NCBI RefSeq assembly: GCF_002015075.1 | Contig: NZ_MUXZ01000018.1 | Coordinates: 98,926 to 114,907, forward strand | Length of the DNA stretch: 15,982 nucleotides | Direction: 5' to 3' | DNA from: Canicola haemoglobinophilus | Lineage (GTDB): Bacteria > Pseudomonadota > Gammaproteobacteria > Enterobacterales > Pasteurellaceae | The notes under the pieces: model-generated | Seen by the model: the letters and a program-made list of their open reading frames with translations, nothing else | The model's database searches: none | Told to the model about the DNA's origin: nothing | In this document: positions 1 to 7,032 of the stretch, one piece after another | Layout of the letters: each line of letters opens with the position of its first letter | How positions within the stretch are numbered: position 1 is the stretch's first letter | Position numbers and translations under genes: made by a program

Positions 1-19
1 GATTGCTGATTGCTGATTG
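1..19. repeat. Heptanucleotide tandem repeat (GATTGCT)n at the left edge
   Basis: The window opens with two full GATTGCT units and a third partial unit (GATTG), after which the sequence departs. On the coding strand the unit is AATCAGC, inside the GT25 reading frame. More units may lie beyond the edge. Seven is not a multiple of three, so gain or loss of one unit would shift the frame. Only about 2.7 units are visible, so this is suggestive and not proof of a hypermutable tract. Confidence 0.7.
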
Positions 20-252
20 GTATTGTTATTTAAAAATAATTTTAAAGCTTCTAAATGACTTGCGGCACACCCAATTTCTCCTGGAGTTAAAAAAGTATCA
101 GGCGTAGAGAGAGTAAATAATTCTTCTTTGGATAAATTGCGAGCCATAATAGCATCATAAAAATTAGGTAAAATGCCTAATTTTTTCGCCTCATTGATAA
201 TATGATTACGGCGAATATGATTGTTTTTATCAGAGATAAAAAAATGGAACAT
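1..252 (-). CDS. GT25-family LOS glycosyltransferase, N-terminal 84 residues (partial)
   Basis: Open reading frame entering from the left edge, start ATG at 252-250 with a good ribosome binding site AGAGGA at 262-257. The 84 visible residues begin MFHFFISDKNNHIRR and contain LTPGEIGCAASH at about residues 55-66. This resembles the hallmark of glycosyltransferase family 25 (LOS/LPS galactosyl- or glucosyltransferases such as the Haemophilus LpsA/Lex2B group): an N-terminal strand, an RR pair, then a GEIGC-SH motif. Such enzymes add sugars to the outer core of lipooligosaccharide at the inner membrane. The donor and linkage cannot be told from this fragment. The frame is open to the window edge, where the coding strand runs into copies of the heptamer AATCAGC (residues about 79-84). 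The gene lies downstream of nth on the same strand but has its own candidate promoter at 308-336. The family call is confident, the specific gene is not. Confidence 0.75.
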   Translation of the reverse strand, partial: MFHFFISDKNNHIRRNHIINEAKKLGILPNFYDAIMARNLSKEELFTLSTPDTFLTPGEIGCAASHLEALKLFLNNNTNQQSAI

Positions 253-307
253 AGAATCCTCTTTAAATAAAAATTACGATAACAGCAAATTCTACACTAT
301 TAGCCTC

Positions 308-336
308 AATATGAGTAAATAAAAAATTTGTGTCAA
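308..336 (-). promoter_or_regulatory. Candidate sigma-70 promoter for the left GT25 gene
   Basis: On the minus strand there is a perfect -35 TTGACA (336-331), a 17-bp spacer and a -10-like CATATT (313-308). This would place transcription start about 50 nt before the GT25 ATG at 252. It lies in the 162-bp gap after nth, which suggests separate transcription of the glycosyltransferase. The -10 matches only 4 of 6 positions. Confidence 0.5.
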
Positions 337-388
337 CGAAAGCATTTTCTTTTAGCATAAATTTACAATGGCATAATAGTATGAATAA

Positions 389-403
389 AGTCAATTTATG
401 ACT
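389..403 (-). terminator. Weak hairpin after nth
   Basis: Inverted repeat AGTCA-ATTTA-TGACT about 12 nt past the nth stop, with a T-rich stretch (TTATTC) following on the minus strand. The stem is only 5 bp, so it is at best a weak terminator for the rnf-nth operon. Confidence 0.25.
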
Positions 404-414
404 ATTTAAGTACG

Positions 415-1050
415 TTAATTTTCTGTTTTTTCCTTAAATTCACATAGATCTTCAATAATACAAGAACCACATCTTGGTTTTCTTGCAATACAAGTATAAC
501 GACCATGTAAAATTAACCAATGATGTACATTTAGTTTAAATTCAGGTGGTACAACTTTTAATAATTTTTCCTCTACTTTTATCACATCTTTTCCAGGTGC
601 GAATCCAGTACGATTAGATACTCGAAAAATATGGGTATCTACGGCAATAGTGGGGTGACCAAAAGCAGTATTTAAAACCACATTAGCAGTTTTTCTTCCC
701 ACTCCAGCCAAGGCCTCTAGTGCTTCCCGATTTTCAGGCACGCTACCATTATGTTTTTCAATTAAATCACGGCAAGTTTTAATAATATTTTCAGATTTGC
801 TATTGTATAAACCGATAGTTTTGACATATTCCTTTAAGCCGTCCAATCCAAGATCTAAAATTGCTTGTGGCGTATTGGCAACAGGAAAAAGTTTATCTGT
901 TGCTTTGTTTACCCCTTTATCCGTTGCTTGTGCGGAGAGAATGACCGCTATAAGCAATTCAAAAGGCGTACTAAAATTTAGCTCTGTGGTTGGGTGAGGG
1001 TTTTGCTTACATAGGCGAGTTAAAATTTCAATGCGTTTTTGTTTATTCAT
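415..1050 (-). CDS. nth: Endonuclease III (DNA glycosylase/AP lyase)
   Basis: Removes oxidised pyrimidines from DNA and cleaves the abasic site by beta-elimination (base-excision repair, cytoplasm). The 211 residues match the family's usual length. The helix-hairpin-helix LAGVGRKTANVV (about 114-125) carries catalytic Lys120, and Asp138 follows in AVDTHIFRV. The [4Fe-4S] cluster ligands C187, C194, C197 and C203 show the C-X6-C-X2-C-X5-C spacing, at the same positions as in the E. coli enzyme. Its ATG overlaps the rnfE stop as ATGA (1050-1047), so it is the last gene of the rnf operon and probably translationally coupled. The rnf/rsx-nth linkage is also found in E. coli. All key residues are intact. 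Confidence 0.98.
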   Translation of the reverse strand: MNKQKRIEILTRLCKQNPHPTTELNFSTPFELLIAVILSAQATDKGVNKATDKLFPVANTPQAILDLGLDGLKEYVKTIGLYNSKSENIIKTCRDLIEKHNGSVPENREALEALAGVGRKTANVVLNTAFGHPTIAVDTHIFRVSNRTGFAPGKDVIKVEEKLLKVVPPEFKLNVHHWLILHGRYTCIARKPRCGSCIIEDLCEFKEKTEN

Positions 1051-1763
1051 TTTTTATTATCTATCAAATTTTTGATCGCTAAAATAATACCTAAACCGAT
1101 GAAAGCGCCGGGAGGTAGAATGGCTAATAAGAAACTACTATCTAATTGAAATAGATCGATTTGTAAATTTTTTGCCCATTTGCCAAATAGATTTTCTATG
1201 CCTGCAAATAATTTCCCTGTACCCCAAATTTCACGCAATGCACCTAAAATAAACAGGCTAAATGTCATACCAAATCCCATAGCAAATCCATCAAAAATAG
1301 AATGTAATACTGTATTTTTTGAGGCAAATGCCTCTGCACGTCCAATTACAATACAATTAGTCACAATTAATGGAATGAAAATACCTAAAGACTGATAAAG
1401 ATTGTAAGTATAAGCACTCATGATTAGCTGTACGATAGTTACCGTAGTCGCAATAATCATTACATAAATAGGAATACGAATTTCTTGCGGAATTTGTTTG
1501 CGCAACAAAGAAACCATTGTATTACTACAAATCAAAACAAGAATAGTCGCAATCCCCAAGCCTAAAGCATTTGTCGCTGAGTTTGATACGGCAAGCAATG
1601 GACACAGTCCTAATAGTTGAACGAGAGCGGGGTTGTTATGCCAAAAACCTTGTTTAAATAAATGTACCCAGACACTTTCAGTTTGAGTTTTATTTGCTAT
1701 TACATTAGCTTGTTCAAGCGTATCTAAAGTGCGGTGTGTTTCTGATAAGTTTTTTATATTCAT
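1047..1763 (-). CDS. rnfE: Rnf electron transport complex subunit E
   Basis: Integral membrane subunit of the Rnf (Rsx) complex, which couples electron flow between NADH and ferredoxin to ion movement and in E. coli keeps SoxR reduced. The 238 residues show hydrophobic segments throughout and the conserved NPALVQLLGLCPLLAV (about 44-59), SLGIFIPLIVTNC and SSFLLAILPPGAFIGLG. The N terminus before NNPALVQ is about 42 residues and polar, clearly longer than the roughly 15 residues I recall in E. coli RsxE. There is no internal Met that would shorten it. Start and stop overlap neighbours as ATGA on both sides (rnfG upstream, nth downstream). An uptake signal at 1727-1735 lies in the N-terminal extension and is read as His-Arg-Thr-Leu. 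Confidence 0.96.
   Translation of the reverse strand: MNIKNLSETHRTLDTLEQANVIANKTQTESVWVHLFKQGFWHNNPALVQLLGLCPLLAVSNSATNALGLGIATILVLICSNTMVSLLRKQIPQEIRIPIYVMIIATTVTIVQLIMSAYTYNLYQSLGIFIPLIVTNCIVIGRAEAFASKNTVLHSIFDGFAMGFGMTFSLFILGALREIWGTGKLFAGIENLFGKWAKNLQIDLFQLDSSFLLAILPPGAFIGLGIILAIKNLIDNKK
1727..1735 (+). repeat. DNA uptake signal core
   Basis: AAGTGCGGT on the plus strand, inside rnfE, antisense to the gene. Read in rnfE as His-Arg-Thr-Leu, a reading frame different from the other antisense copies. Confidence 0.9.
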
Positions 1764-2383
1764 TGTTTATTCTCTGCGTTGAGCTGATCAAACTTTGTAA
1801 GCAGTATTAGCCCAGAAGTTTTTACTTGATTTACTACCGCTCTAGGCGTAATTGTTGCACCAGTAAATTGATCGAATTTACCGCCGTCTTTTTTTACCGC
1901 CCAATCGGTAATATTTTCTGGTTGCAATATTTTATGGTTAAAACTGAGCACCCAATCAGAAATCCGTAATTCCACTTTATCGCCTAGTCCGGGGGTTTCT
2001 TGATGTTCAGTAATACGAATACCTAACACTTCTCCCTGTGGCGTGATCGCGACTAACATTTTGATATTGCCAGAATAACCATCAGGTGCGACAGTTTCAT
2101 AAGCATAAGCGCTAATTTGTTGGTTTTTAGTTGCAGTGCAAAGTTTATTTATTCGGTATTGTTTTGCTAAAGGAGAAGACAGAGGTTGGCAACTGGCGAG
2201 CAAATCGTTGTCATAATAATCTTTAGGCATTATTTCCGCTAAAAGCATTTGTTCTTGTTGTGCTACTGCTAGGGCAATTTTATCTTTAGTGAGCCAATAT
2301 ACCAAGCTGGAAAGTGCGGTACAAATAAAAGCAACTAATCCTAGTATTACACCGTACTTTCCAGTTATTTGTGCAATTTTCAT
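1760..2383 (-). CDS. rnfG: Rnf electron transport complex subunit G (covalent flavoprotein)
   Basis: Periplasmic flavoprotein subunit anchored by one N-terminal membrane helix (about residues 10-31). The FMN-binding domain ends in FDQFTGATITPRAVV; Thr177 of the TGAT motif is the expected site of covalent phosphoester FMN attachment, as in RnfG/NqrC. The 207-residue length is normal for the family. The start ATG (2383-2381) overlaps the rnfD TAA by one base, and the stop overlaps the rnfE ATG, so the three genes are likely translationally coupled. An uptake signal at 2312-2320 falls in the membrane helix and is read on the coding strand as Thr-Ala-Leu. Confidence 0.96.
   Translation of the reverse strand: MKIAQITGKYGVILGLVAFICTALSSLVYWLTKDKIALAVAQQEQMLLAEIMPKDYYDNDLLASCQPLSSPLAKQYRINKLCTATKNQQISAYAYETVAPDGYSGNIKMLVAITPQGEVLGIRITEHQETPGLGDKVELRISDWVLSFNHKILQPENITDWAVKKDGGKFDQFTGATITPRAVVNQVKTSGLILLTKFDQLNAENKQ
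2312..2320 (+). repeat. DNA uptake signal core
   Basis: AAGTGCGGT inside rnfG, antisense to the gene; encodes Thr-Ala-Leu in the membrane anchor. Confidence 0.92.
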
Positions 2384-3471
2384 TATTTAGCTCCTTTTTG
2401 GCGGTGTCCCACGACAGGTGGTCGAGTATAGTGATCGATCAGCGGTACACAGATATTAGCAAGCAAAATGGCAAAAGCAACGCCATCAGGATAGTTTCCC
2501 CAAAAACGAATTAAACAAATTAATAATCCAACTAAAGCACCGAAGATCAGTTTTCCTTTTGGTGTAATAGAAGCTGTAACGGGATCTGTAGCAATAAAGA
2601 AAGCACCAAACATTGTTGCACCGCTGACTAAATGCCAAATTGGATTTGCCGCCACTGGTGCAAATAGCCAGTTTAATGTTGCAAAGATAAAAAGTGTGGC
2701 TAAAAGTGCGGTTGGAATTTGCCAATGAATAATTTTTTTCCAAATCAGGAAAATTCCGCCGAGTAGAAAGAGTAAATTGACTTGTGTCCAGCCTAGCCCT
2801 TCCCCAATACCTCTACTTCCTAATGGCAATATTGAACTAAAAATAGGTGAAGAGCTGACCTCATGTAGCGAACTCATGTTACTTCTTAGTGCAGTTTTAA
2901 CCGCATCTAATGGGGTCGCTTGGCTAATACCATCAATAGTTGATGTTAATTGGTTTAAATTAAAGCCATCAGTAGTGATGCCTTGGAAAATGAGTTTGTA
3001 AGCATCCGTAAAATGCGGCGGTTCACTCAGTAATTGAATTGGCGGCAACCAAGTGGTCATTTGCAACGGAAATGAAATAAGCAAAATAACATAGCCAACC
3101 ATAGCTGGATTAAATAAATTTTGTCCTAATCCGCCATAAACATGTTTGCCTAAAATCACGGCACAAAATGTGCCAATAATAATGATCCAATAAGGTGCGT
3201 AAGGTGGGATAGCAACGGCAAGGATAAGTGCGGTCAAAATCACACTGAAATCGCCAATATAAAATAATTTTGGTTTTTTACGCAGTAAGGTAACAACAAA
3301 TTCAAGAATTAAGGCTGTAATAATGGCTAATCCTGATTGGATCAAAACACCAACACCAAAGTAATAAACTTGTGCAGCGATCGCTGGCAACATGGCAGCT
3401 ATCACCCATAGCATTATACGAGCTGTTAATTTCCCCGAATGTGTATGGGGCGAGCTAATCATTTTGAACAT
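2383..3471 (-). CDS. rnfD: Rnf electron transport complex subunit D (membrane flavoprotein)
   Basis: Integral membrane subunit, homologous to NqrB, that carries covalently bound FMN. The 362 residues contain many hydrophobic helices and the conserved GGLGQNLFNPAMVGYV (about 113-128). The motif SQATPLDA gives Thr186, which corresponds in position to the known FMN-Thr of Vibrio RnfD; a second SGAT at 283-286 lies in a later helix. The start ATG at 3471 has AAAGAGAT (3484-3477) upstream, overlapping the rnfC stop, with an 11-nt intergenic gap. Two uptake signals (2704-2712, 3226-3234) are both read as Thr-Ala-Leu in hydrophobic segments. Confidence 0.96.
   Translation of the reverse strand: MFKMISSPHTHSGKLTARIMLWVIAAMLPAIAAQVYYFGVGVLIQSGLAIITALILEFVVTLLRKKPKLFYIGDFSVILTALILAVAIPPYAPYWIIIIGTFCAVILGKHVYGGLGQNLFNPAMVGYVILLISFPLQMTTWLPPIQLLSEPPHFTDAYKLIFQGITTDGFNLNQLTSTIDGISQATPLDAVKTALRSNMSSLHEVSSSPIFSSILPLGSRGIGEGLGWTQVNLLFLLGGIFLIWKKIIHWQIPTALLATLFIFATLNWLFAPVAANPIWHLVSGATMFGAFFIATDPVTASITPKGKLIFGALVGLLICLIRFWGNYPDGVAFAILLANICVPLIDHYTRPPVVGHRQKGAK
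2704..2712 (+). repeat. DNA uptake signal core
   Basis: AAGTGCGGT inside rnfD, antisense; encodes Thr-Ala-Leu (IPTALLATL). Confidence 0.92.
3226..3234 (+). repeat. DNA uptake signal core
   Basis: AAGTGCGGT followed by CAAAAT, close to the extended Haemophilus consensus; in rnfD, encodes Thr-Ala-Leu (ILTALILAV). Confidence 0.93.
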
Positions 3472-3482
3472 GTAAAATCTCT

Positions 3483-5807
3483 TTATTTATCTTGAATTTC
3501 AGACTGTTTCTTGGCTAATTGTTTCGCTTTTGCTCGAGCAATTGCGGCAGCAACCGCAGCTTTTTTCGGATCTACTCCAGATTGCACCGCACTTTCTGCA
3601 GCATTTTGTTCTGAACTTTGTCCATTGTTATCAAGTTTTGATGCTGTATCTGAGTTAGTTTGTTGAGCTAGTAGTTTTTTCGCTTTTGCTCTTGCAATGG
3701 CGGCAGCAACCGCGGCTTTTTTCGGATCTATTCCAGATTGCACAGCACTTTCTGCAACATTTTGTTCTGAACTTTGTGTATTGTTATCAAGTTTTGATGT
3801 TGTATCTGAATTCGTTTGTTGAGCTAATTTTTTCGCTTTCGCCCGAGCAATTGCCGCAGCAACTGCGGCTTTTTTCGGATCTACTTCAGATTGCACCGCA
3901 CTTTCTGTTGCATTTTGTTCTGAGCTTTGTGCATTGTTATCAAGTTTTGATGTTGTATCTGAATTCGTTTGTTGAGCTAATTTTTTCGCTTTCGCCCTAG
4001 CAATTGCTGCTGCAACTGCAGATTTCTTCGGATCTGCATCAGATTGAATTGCACTGATTTCAGCATTTTTTTCTGGGTTTTCAACCGCACTTTCTATCGT
4101 CCTTTCTCCCGAATTTTGCAGCTCTTCAGGGATATTTGAACTGGCTTGTTGACGAGCTAAACGGCGCGCTTTGCGTTGCGCCATGATGTCGCTATTATCA
4201 GGTACCACCTCGCCTTTAATATTTATCTGTGTTTTTTGCTCGAGGTTGTTTTCTTGAGTGTCTGCTGATTTTTTCGCCTTTAAGCGCTCAAGCGCTGCTT
4301 GTACTGGATCAATGCCTTTTTGTTGCGCCATTTCTGCTCGGCGATTTTCCGCTGCTTTATTTGCTCTTGCTCGGCGTTCTTGTTCTTCTTTTTCTAAACG
4401 CGCTTGGCGAGCTTCAAAACGAATTTTTGCTTCTTCTGCTTTTTGTGCTTTCTCTTTTATTTCCCAAATTTTCGCTTTTTCTTGGCGGAAATATTGAATA
4501 AGAGGAATATGACTTGGGCAAACGTAAGCACATAAGCCACATTCAATACAATCTTTTAGCGCATATTCTTCAGATTTTTCATGATCCTCTGCACGAGCAA
4601 ACCAATACAATTGTTGTGGCATTAAATGGACTGGGCAAGCATCAGAACAAGCTGAGCAACGAATACAAGACTGTTCGGCAGCTGGTGGTTCATATTCAAA
4701 ATGATCTGGTGCCAATAAGCAGTTAGTTGCTTTGGTTATAGGCGCATACAAGTTTGGCAAAATAAAGCCCATCATTGGTCCGCCCATAAAAACAGGGAAA
4801 CGCTCGTCATATTGATAGGAAACTTGTTTGAGCACATGAGAAATTGGCGTGCCAAAAGGAACCCAATAATTTCCTTTTTGTGCAATTTTATCGCCCGTTA
4901 AGGTAACAACACGTTCAATTAAAGGCTCATCATCAATAATGGCACGTTTAATCGCAAAAGCGGTTCCCACATTGTGCATTAACACACCAATGCTGGAAGA
5001 GCGTTGTCCACTGGGTACTTCAACCCCAGTAAGTATTTGAATAAGTTGTTTTGCTGCACCAGAAGGATATTTGGTTGGAATAACACGAATATCAATATCA
5101 TTAGCACCATGTAATCCTTGCTGTAATGCTTCGATTGCCTCAGGTTTATTATCTTCAACAGCAATCACGACTTTTTCTGGGCTGAGAATATAACGGAGAA
5201 TACGGATACCTTCGATAATTTCTTCGCTGTAATCACGCATTAAGCGATCATCACAGGTAATATAAGGCTCACATTCTGCGCCATTAATAACCAATAATTT
5301 AACTTTATTTTCAGCAGATTGGATTTTCGCAGCAGCAGGGAAAACGGCGCCCCCTAATCCTGCGATACCTGCTTGGTAGATCTTGTCGATTAATTGCTCT
5401 CTGCTTAGGCTGAGAAAATCTTCCACAGGTTGTTTTTCTCGCCATTGATCTAAGCCGTCTGCCTCAATTTCGATACTGATTTCACTTAGTCCCGAAGGAT
5501 GTGCGGCAACATAAGGCGCAATATTTTTGACGATACCTGATGTTGAAGCATGAACTGGTAAAGCTTTTAGACCTGAGCCAATGGTTAAGGCTTGACCTTT
5601 TAATACCTTATCGCCCACTTTAACTAAAATATTACCCGCACTTCCAGCGTGTTGCTTAATTGGTATGTAAAATCTGTTAGCTAAAGGTAAGTTTTGTATA
5701 GGGTTTTGGTTAGATTGAGATTTCATTTCTGGTGGATGAATTCCACCATAAAAATCCCAAAGTTTACCTGAATTGTAATTAGTTAAAATATCTAAATGCT
5801 GTGTCAT
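3483..5807 (-). CDS. rnfC: Rnf electron transport complex subunit C with tandem-repeat C terminus
   Basis: Peripheral iron-sulfur/flavin subunit proposed to accept electrons from NADH. I choose the ATG at 5807, giving 774 residues. A TTG six bases upstream (5813) is in frame, but it would sit only 2 nt from the ribosome binding site AGGAG (5820-5816), whereas the ATG is 8 nt away. N-terminal SLBB/Complex I 51K-like region includes GGAVFPAAAK and NGAECEPYITCDD. Two [4Fe-4S] motifs have cysteines at about 381, 384, 387, 391 and 420, 423, 426, 430. From about 445 there is a long charged Ala/Glu/Lys/Arg-rich linker, then three near-identical 51-52-residue repeats and a partial fourth (about 592-774) beginning DPKK-AVAAAIARAKAKK. 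The core Rnf function is confident. The tail is a variable extension seen in gammaproteobacterial RnfC; its role is not known to me. Confidence 0.96.
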   Translation of the reverse strand: MTQHLDILTNYNSGKLWDFYGGIHPPEMKSQSNQNPIQNLPLANRFYIPIKQHAGSAGNILVKVGDKVLKGQALTIGSGLKALPVHASTSGIVKNIAPYVAAHPSGLSEISIEIEADGLDQWREKQPVEDFLSLSREQLIDKIYQAGIAGLGGAVFPAAAKIQSAENKVKLLVINGAECEPYITCDDRLMRDYSEEIIEGIRILRYILSPEKVVIAVEDNKPEAIEALQQGLHGANDIDIRVIPTKYPSGAAKQLIQILTGVEVPSGQRSSSIGVLMHNVGTAFAIKRAIIDDEPLIERVVTLTGDKIAQKGNYWVPFGTPISHVLKQVSYQYDERFPVFMGGPMMGFILPNLYAPITKATNCLLAPDHFEYEPPAAEQSCIRCSACSDACPVHLMPQQLYWFARAEDHEKSEEYALKDCIECGLCAYVCPSHIPLIQYFRQEKAKIWEIKEKAQKAEEAKIRFEARQARLEKEEQERRARANKAAENRRAEMAQQKGIDPVQAALERLKAKKSADTQENNLEQKTQINIKGEVVPDNSDIMAQRKARRLARQQASSNIPEELQNSGERTIESAVENPEKNAEISAIQSDADPKKSAVAAAIARAKAKKLAQQTNSDTTSKLDNNAQSSEQNATESAVQSEVDPKKAAVAAAIARAKAKKLAQQTNSDTTSKLDNNTQSSEQNVAESAVQSGIDPKKAAVAAAIARAKAKKLLAQQTNSDTASKLDNNGQSSEQNAAESAVQSGVDPKKAAVAAAIARAKAKQLAKKQSEIQDK
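3586..3594 (-). repeat. DNA uptake signal core in rnfC repeat unit 3
   Basis: AAGTGCGGT on the coding strand at the end of rnfC repeat 3, read as Ser-Ala-Val within ESAVQS. Confidence 0.92.
3742..3750 (-). repeat. Degenerate uptake signal in rnfC repeat unit 2
   Basis: AAGTGCTGT: one base off the core at the equivalent place of repeat 2. The change (GCG to GCT) is silent, so the protein still reads ESAVQS. Confidence 0.7.
3895..3903 (-). repeat. DNA uptake signal core in rnfC repeat unit 1
   Basis: AAGTGCGGT on the coding strand at the end of rnfC repeat 1, read as Ser-Ala-Val within ESAVQS. Confidence 0.92.
4084..4092 (-). repeat. DNA uptake signal core before the rnfC repeats
   Basis: AAGTGCGGT on the coding strand just before the first repeat unit, read as Ser-Ala-Val in TIESAVE; possibly the remains of an older repeat boundary. 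Confidence 0.92.
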
Positions 5808-5826
5808 TCCCAATTCTCCTATTTCC

Positions 5827-6417
5827 TTATTCGCCTAGAATAATTTTTTTCTGTGTTGATGTGGTATCAACAATGGGAATAACTAGCTTAGGATCGAATT
5901 TCCAATCCCAATTATCAATATTTTGTTTTACTTTTATCATGGAAATACAATCTGTGGGGCAAGGTGCGACACAAAGCTCACAGCCTGTACAAAGATCGGC
6001 AATGACAGTGTGCATTGCTTTGTTTGTACCAATAATGGCATCAACTGGGCAGGCTTGAATGCATTTTGTGCAACCTATACACATTTCTTCATCAATAAGT
6101 GCAACTTTAGGGGTTGGATCTTCGGCGAAGTCCCCTGTTGGCGCATCAACACCTAATAAATCCGCTATTTTGACCACAAGAGGTTGGCCACCGGGCACAC
6201 ATTTAGTAATTTCATCGCCATTAGCAATAGCTTGAGCATAGGGCTTACAACCGGGATAGCCACATTGACCACATTGACTTTGAGGTAACAACGCATCAAT
6301 TTTTTCCACAATAGGATCGCCTTCCACTTTTAGCTTGATTGAGGCGAAACCTAAAATTGCACCAAAAATAACAGCAAGAGCAGCAATTGCTAACAGGACA
6401 TAATGTAAGGTTGTCAT
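5827..6417 (-). CDS. rnfB: Rnf electron transport complex subunit B (ferredoxin-like)
   Basis: Iron-sulfur subunit carrying electrons within the Rnf complex. One N-terminal membrane helix (about 5-26) is followed by the RnfB-type cluster domain with Cys49, Cys52, Cys57 and Cys73 in QCGQCGYPGCKPY...TKC. A two-[4Fe-4S] ferredoxin domain follows: Cys113/116/119/123 and Cys143/146/149/153. The 196-residue length and order are typical of the short gammaproteobacterial RnfB/RsxB. ATG at 6417 is 3 nt after the rnfA stop, and the stop lies 19 nt before the chosen rnfC ATG. All cluster ligands are present. Confidence 0.97.
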   Translation of the reverse strand: MTTLHYVLLAIAALAVIFGAILGFASIKLKVEGDPIVEKIDALLPQSQCGQCGYPGCKPYAQAIANGDEITKCVPGGQPLVVKIADLLGVDAPTGDFAEDPTPKVALIDEEMCIGCTKCIQACPVDAIIGTNKAMHTVIADLCTGCELCVAPCPTDCISMIKVKQNIDNWDWKFDPKLVIPIVDTTSTQKKIILGE

Positions 6418-6420
6418 TAT

Positions 6421-7002
6421 TTATACTCTCACTAAACCAGTAAAGCCCATAAAGGCAAGTGACATTAATCCAGCGGTAATTAGCGCAATAGAGGCACCAC
6501 GAAAGGGAAGTGGAATATCTGCAGCGGCAAGGCGTTCACGCAGAGCGGCAAATAGCACAAGGACGAGGGAAAAACCCAGTGATGCACCAAAACCATAAAT
6601 GACAGATTGAGTTAGGTTATGGGCTAAGTTGACATTAAGCAATGCAACACCTAGAACAGCACAATTGGTCGTAATTAAAGGAAGAAAAATACCAAGCAAG
6701 CGATAAAGGGTAGGGCTGGTTTTGTTAATAACCATTTCCGTAAATTGTACGACAACTGCAATAACAAGGATAAAAACTAGGGTTCGCAAGAAATTGGCAT
6801 TTAATGGAGTTAATAAATAACGTTCAACTAAATAAGCACATAAAGACGCAACAGTAAGCACAAACATAGTGGCTAATCCCATGCCAATAGCCGTTTCTAT
6901 TTTTTTAGAAACGCCCATGAATGGACATAGTCCCAAGAATTTCACTAGCACAAAGTTATTAATAAGTGCGGTACTAATAATAAGTAAAATATAATCTGTC
7001 AT
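6421..7002 (-). CDS. rnfA: Rnf electron transport complex subunit A
   Basis: Integral membrane subunit, paralogous to RnfE and homologous to NqrE. The 193 residues form about six hydrophobic helices with the hallmark NNFVLVKFLGLCPFMGVSKK (about 15-34) and LPLITTNCAVLGVAL; in this family the conserved cysteines in these helices are implicated in binding an intramembrane iron-sulfur centre. It is the first gene of the operon; its ATG is about 25 nt downstream of the start predicted from the promoter at 7033-7061. An uptake signal at 6964-6972 is read as Thr-Ala-Leu in the first helix. Confidence 0.97.
   Translation of the reverse strand: MTDYILLIISTALINNFVLVKFLGLCPFMGVSKKIETAIGMGLATMFVLTVASLCAYLVERYLLTPLNANFLRTLVFILVIAVVVQFTEMVINKTSPTLYRLLGIFLPLITTNCAVLGVALLNVNLAHNLTQSVIYGFGASLGFSLVLVLFAALRERLAAADIPLPFRGASIALITAGLMSLAFMGFTGLVRV
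6964..6972 (+). repeat. DNA uptake signal core
   Basis: AAGTGCGGT near the start of rnfA, antisense; encodes Thr-Ala-Leu (ISTALINN). Confidence 0.92.
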
Positions 7003-7032
7003 AAGTCTTCAATGGATTTTTTTAAGCCGTAT

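Larger units (their letters stand above)
3486..4034 (-). repeat. In-frame 153/156-bp tandem repeats in rnfC
   Basis: Units on the coding strand: 4034-3882 (153 bp), 3881-3729 (153 bp), 3728-3573 (156 bp, one extra Leu codon giving KKLLAQQ) and a truncated fourth, 3572-3486. Each starts DPKK, runs through an Ala/Lys-rich predicted helix (AVAAAIARAKAKKLAQQ), then a Ser/Asn/Gln-rich linker ending ESAVQS. Units differ by only a few substitutions, consistent with recent duplication or gene conversion. The length is a multiple of three, so copy number can change without loss of frame. Confidence 0.95.

Noticed and set aside
2612..2635. SGAT in RnfD (residues 283-286) as the covalent FMN site
   Set aside because: The established RnfD FMN-Thr lies earlier; SQATPLDA (Thr186) matches its position better.
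2486..2743. Second minus-strand frame inside rnfD
   Set aside because: Out-of-frame reading within a well-supported gene; the translation has no recognisable features.
3686..4000. Plus-strand open frame with internal duplication opposite rnfC
   Set aside because: It is the mirror of the rnfC tandem repeat; the Leu/Phe/Gln-rich translation is what the antisense of an Ala/Lys-rich coding repeat gives, and there is no ribosome binding site.
3486..4034. Evenly spaced repeats that could be taken for a CRISPR-like array
   Set aside because: The repeat is 153/156 bp, covers the whole unit without unique spacers, and is in frame within RnfC.
4229..4501. Plus-strand Leu/Phe-rich frames opposite the rnfC linker
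   Set aside because: Shadows of the charged Glu/Ala/Lys-rich linker of RnfC; no initiation signal.
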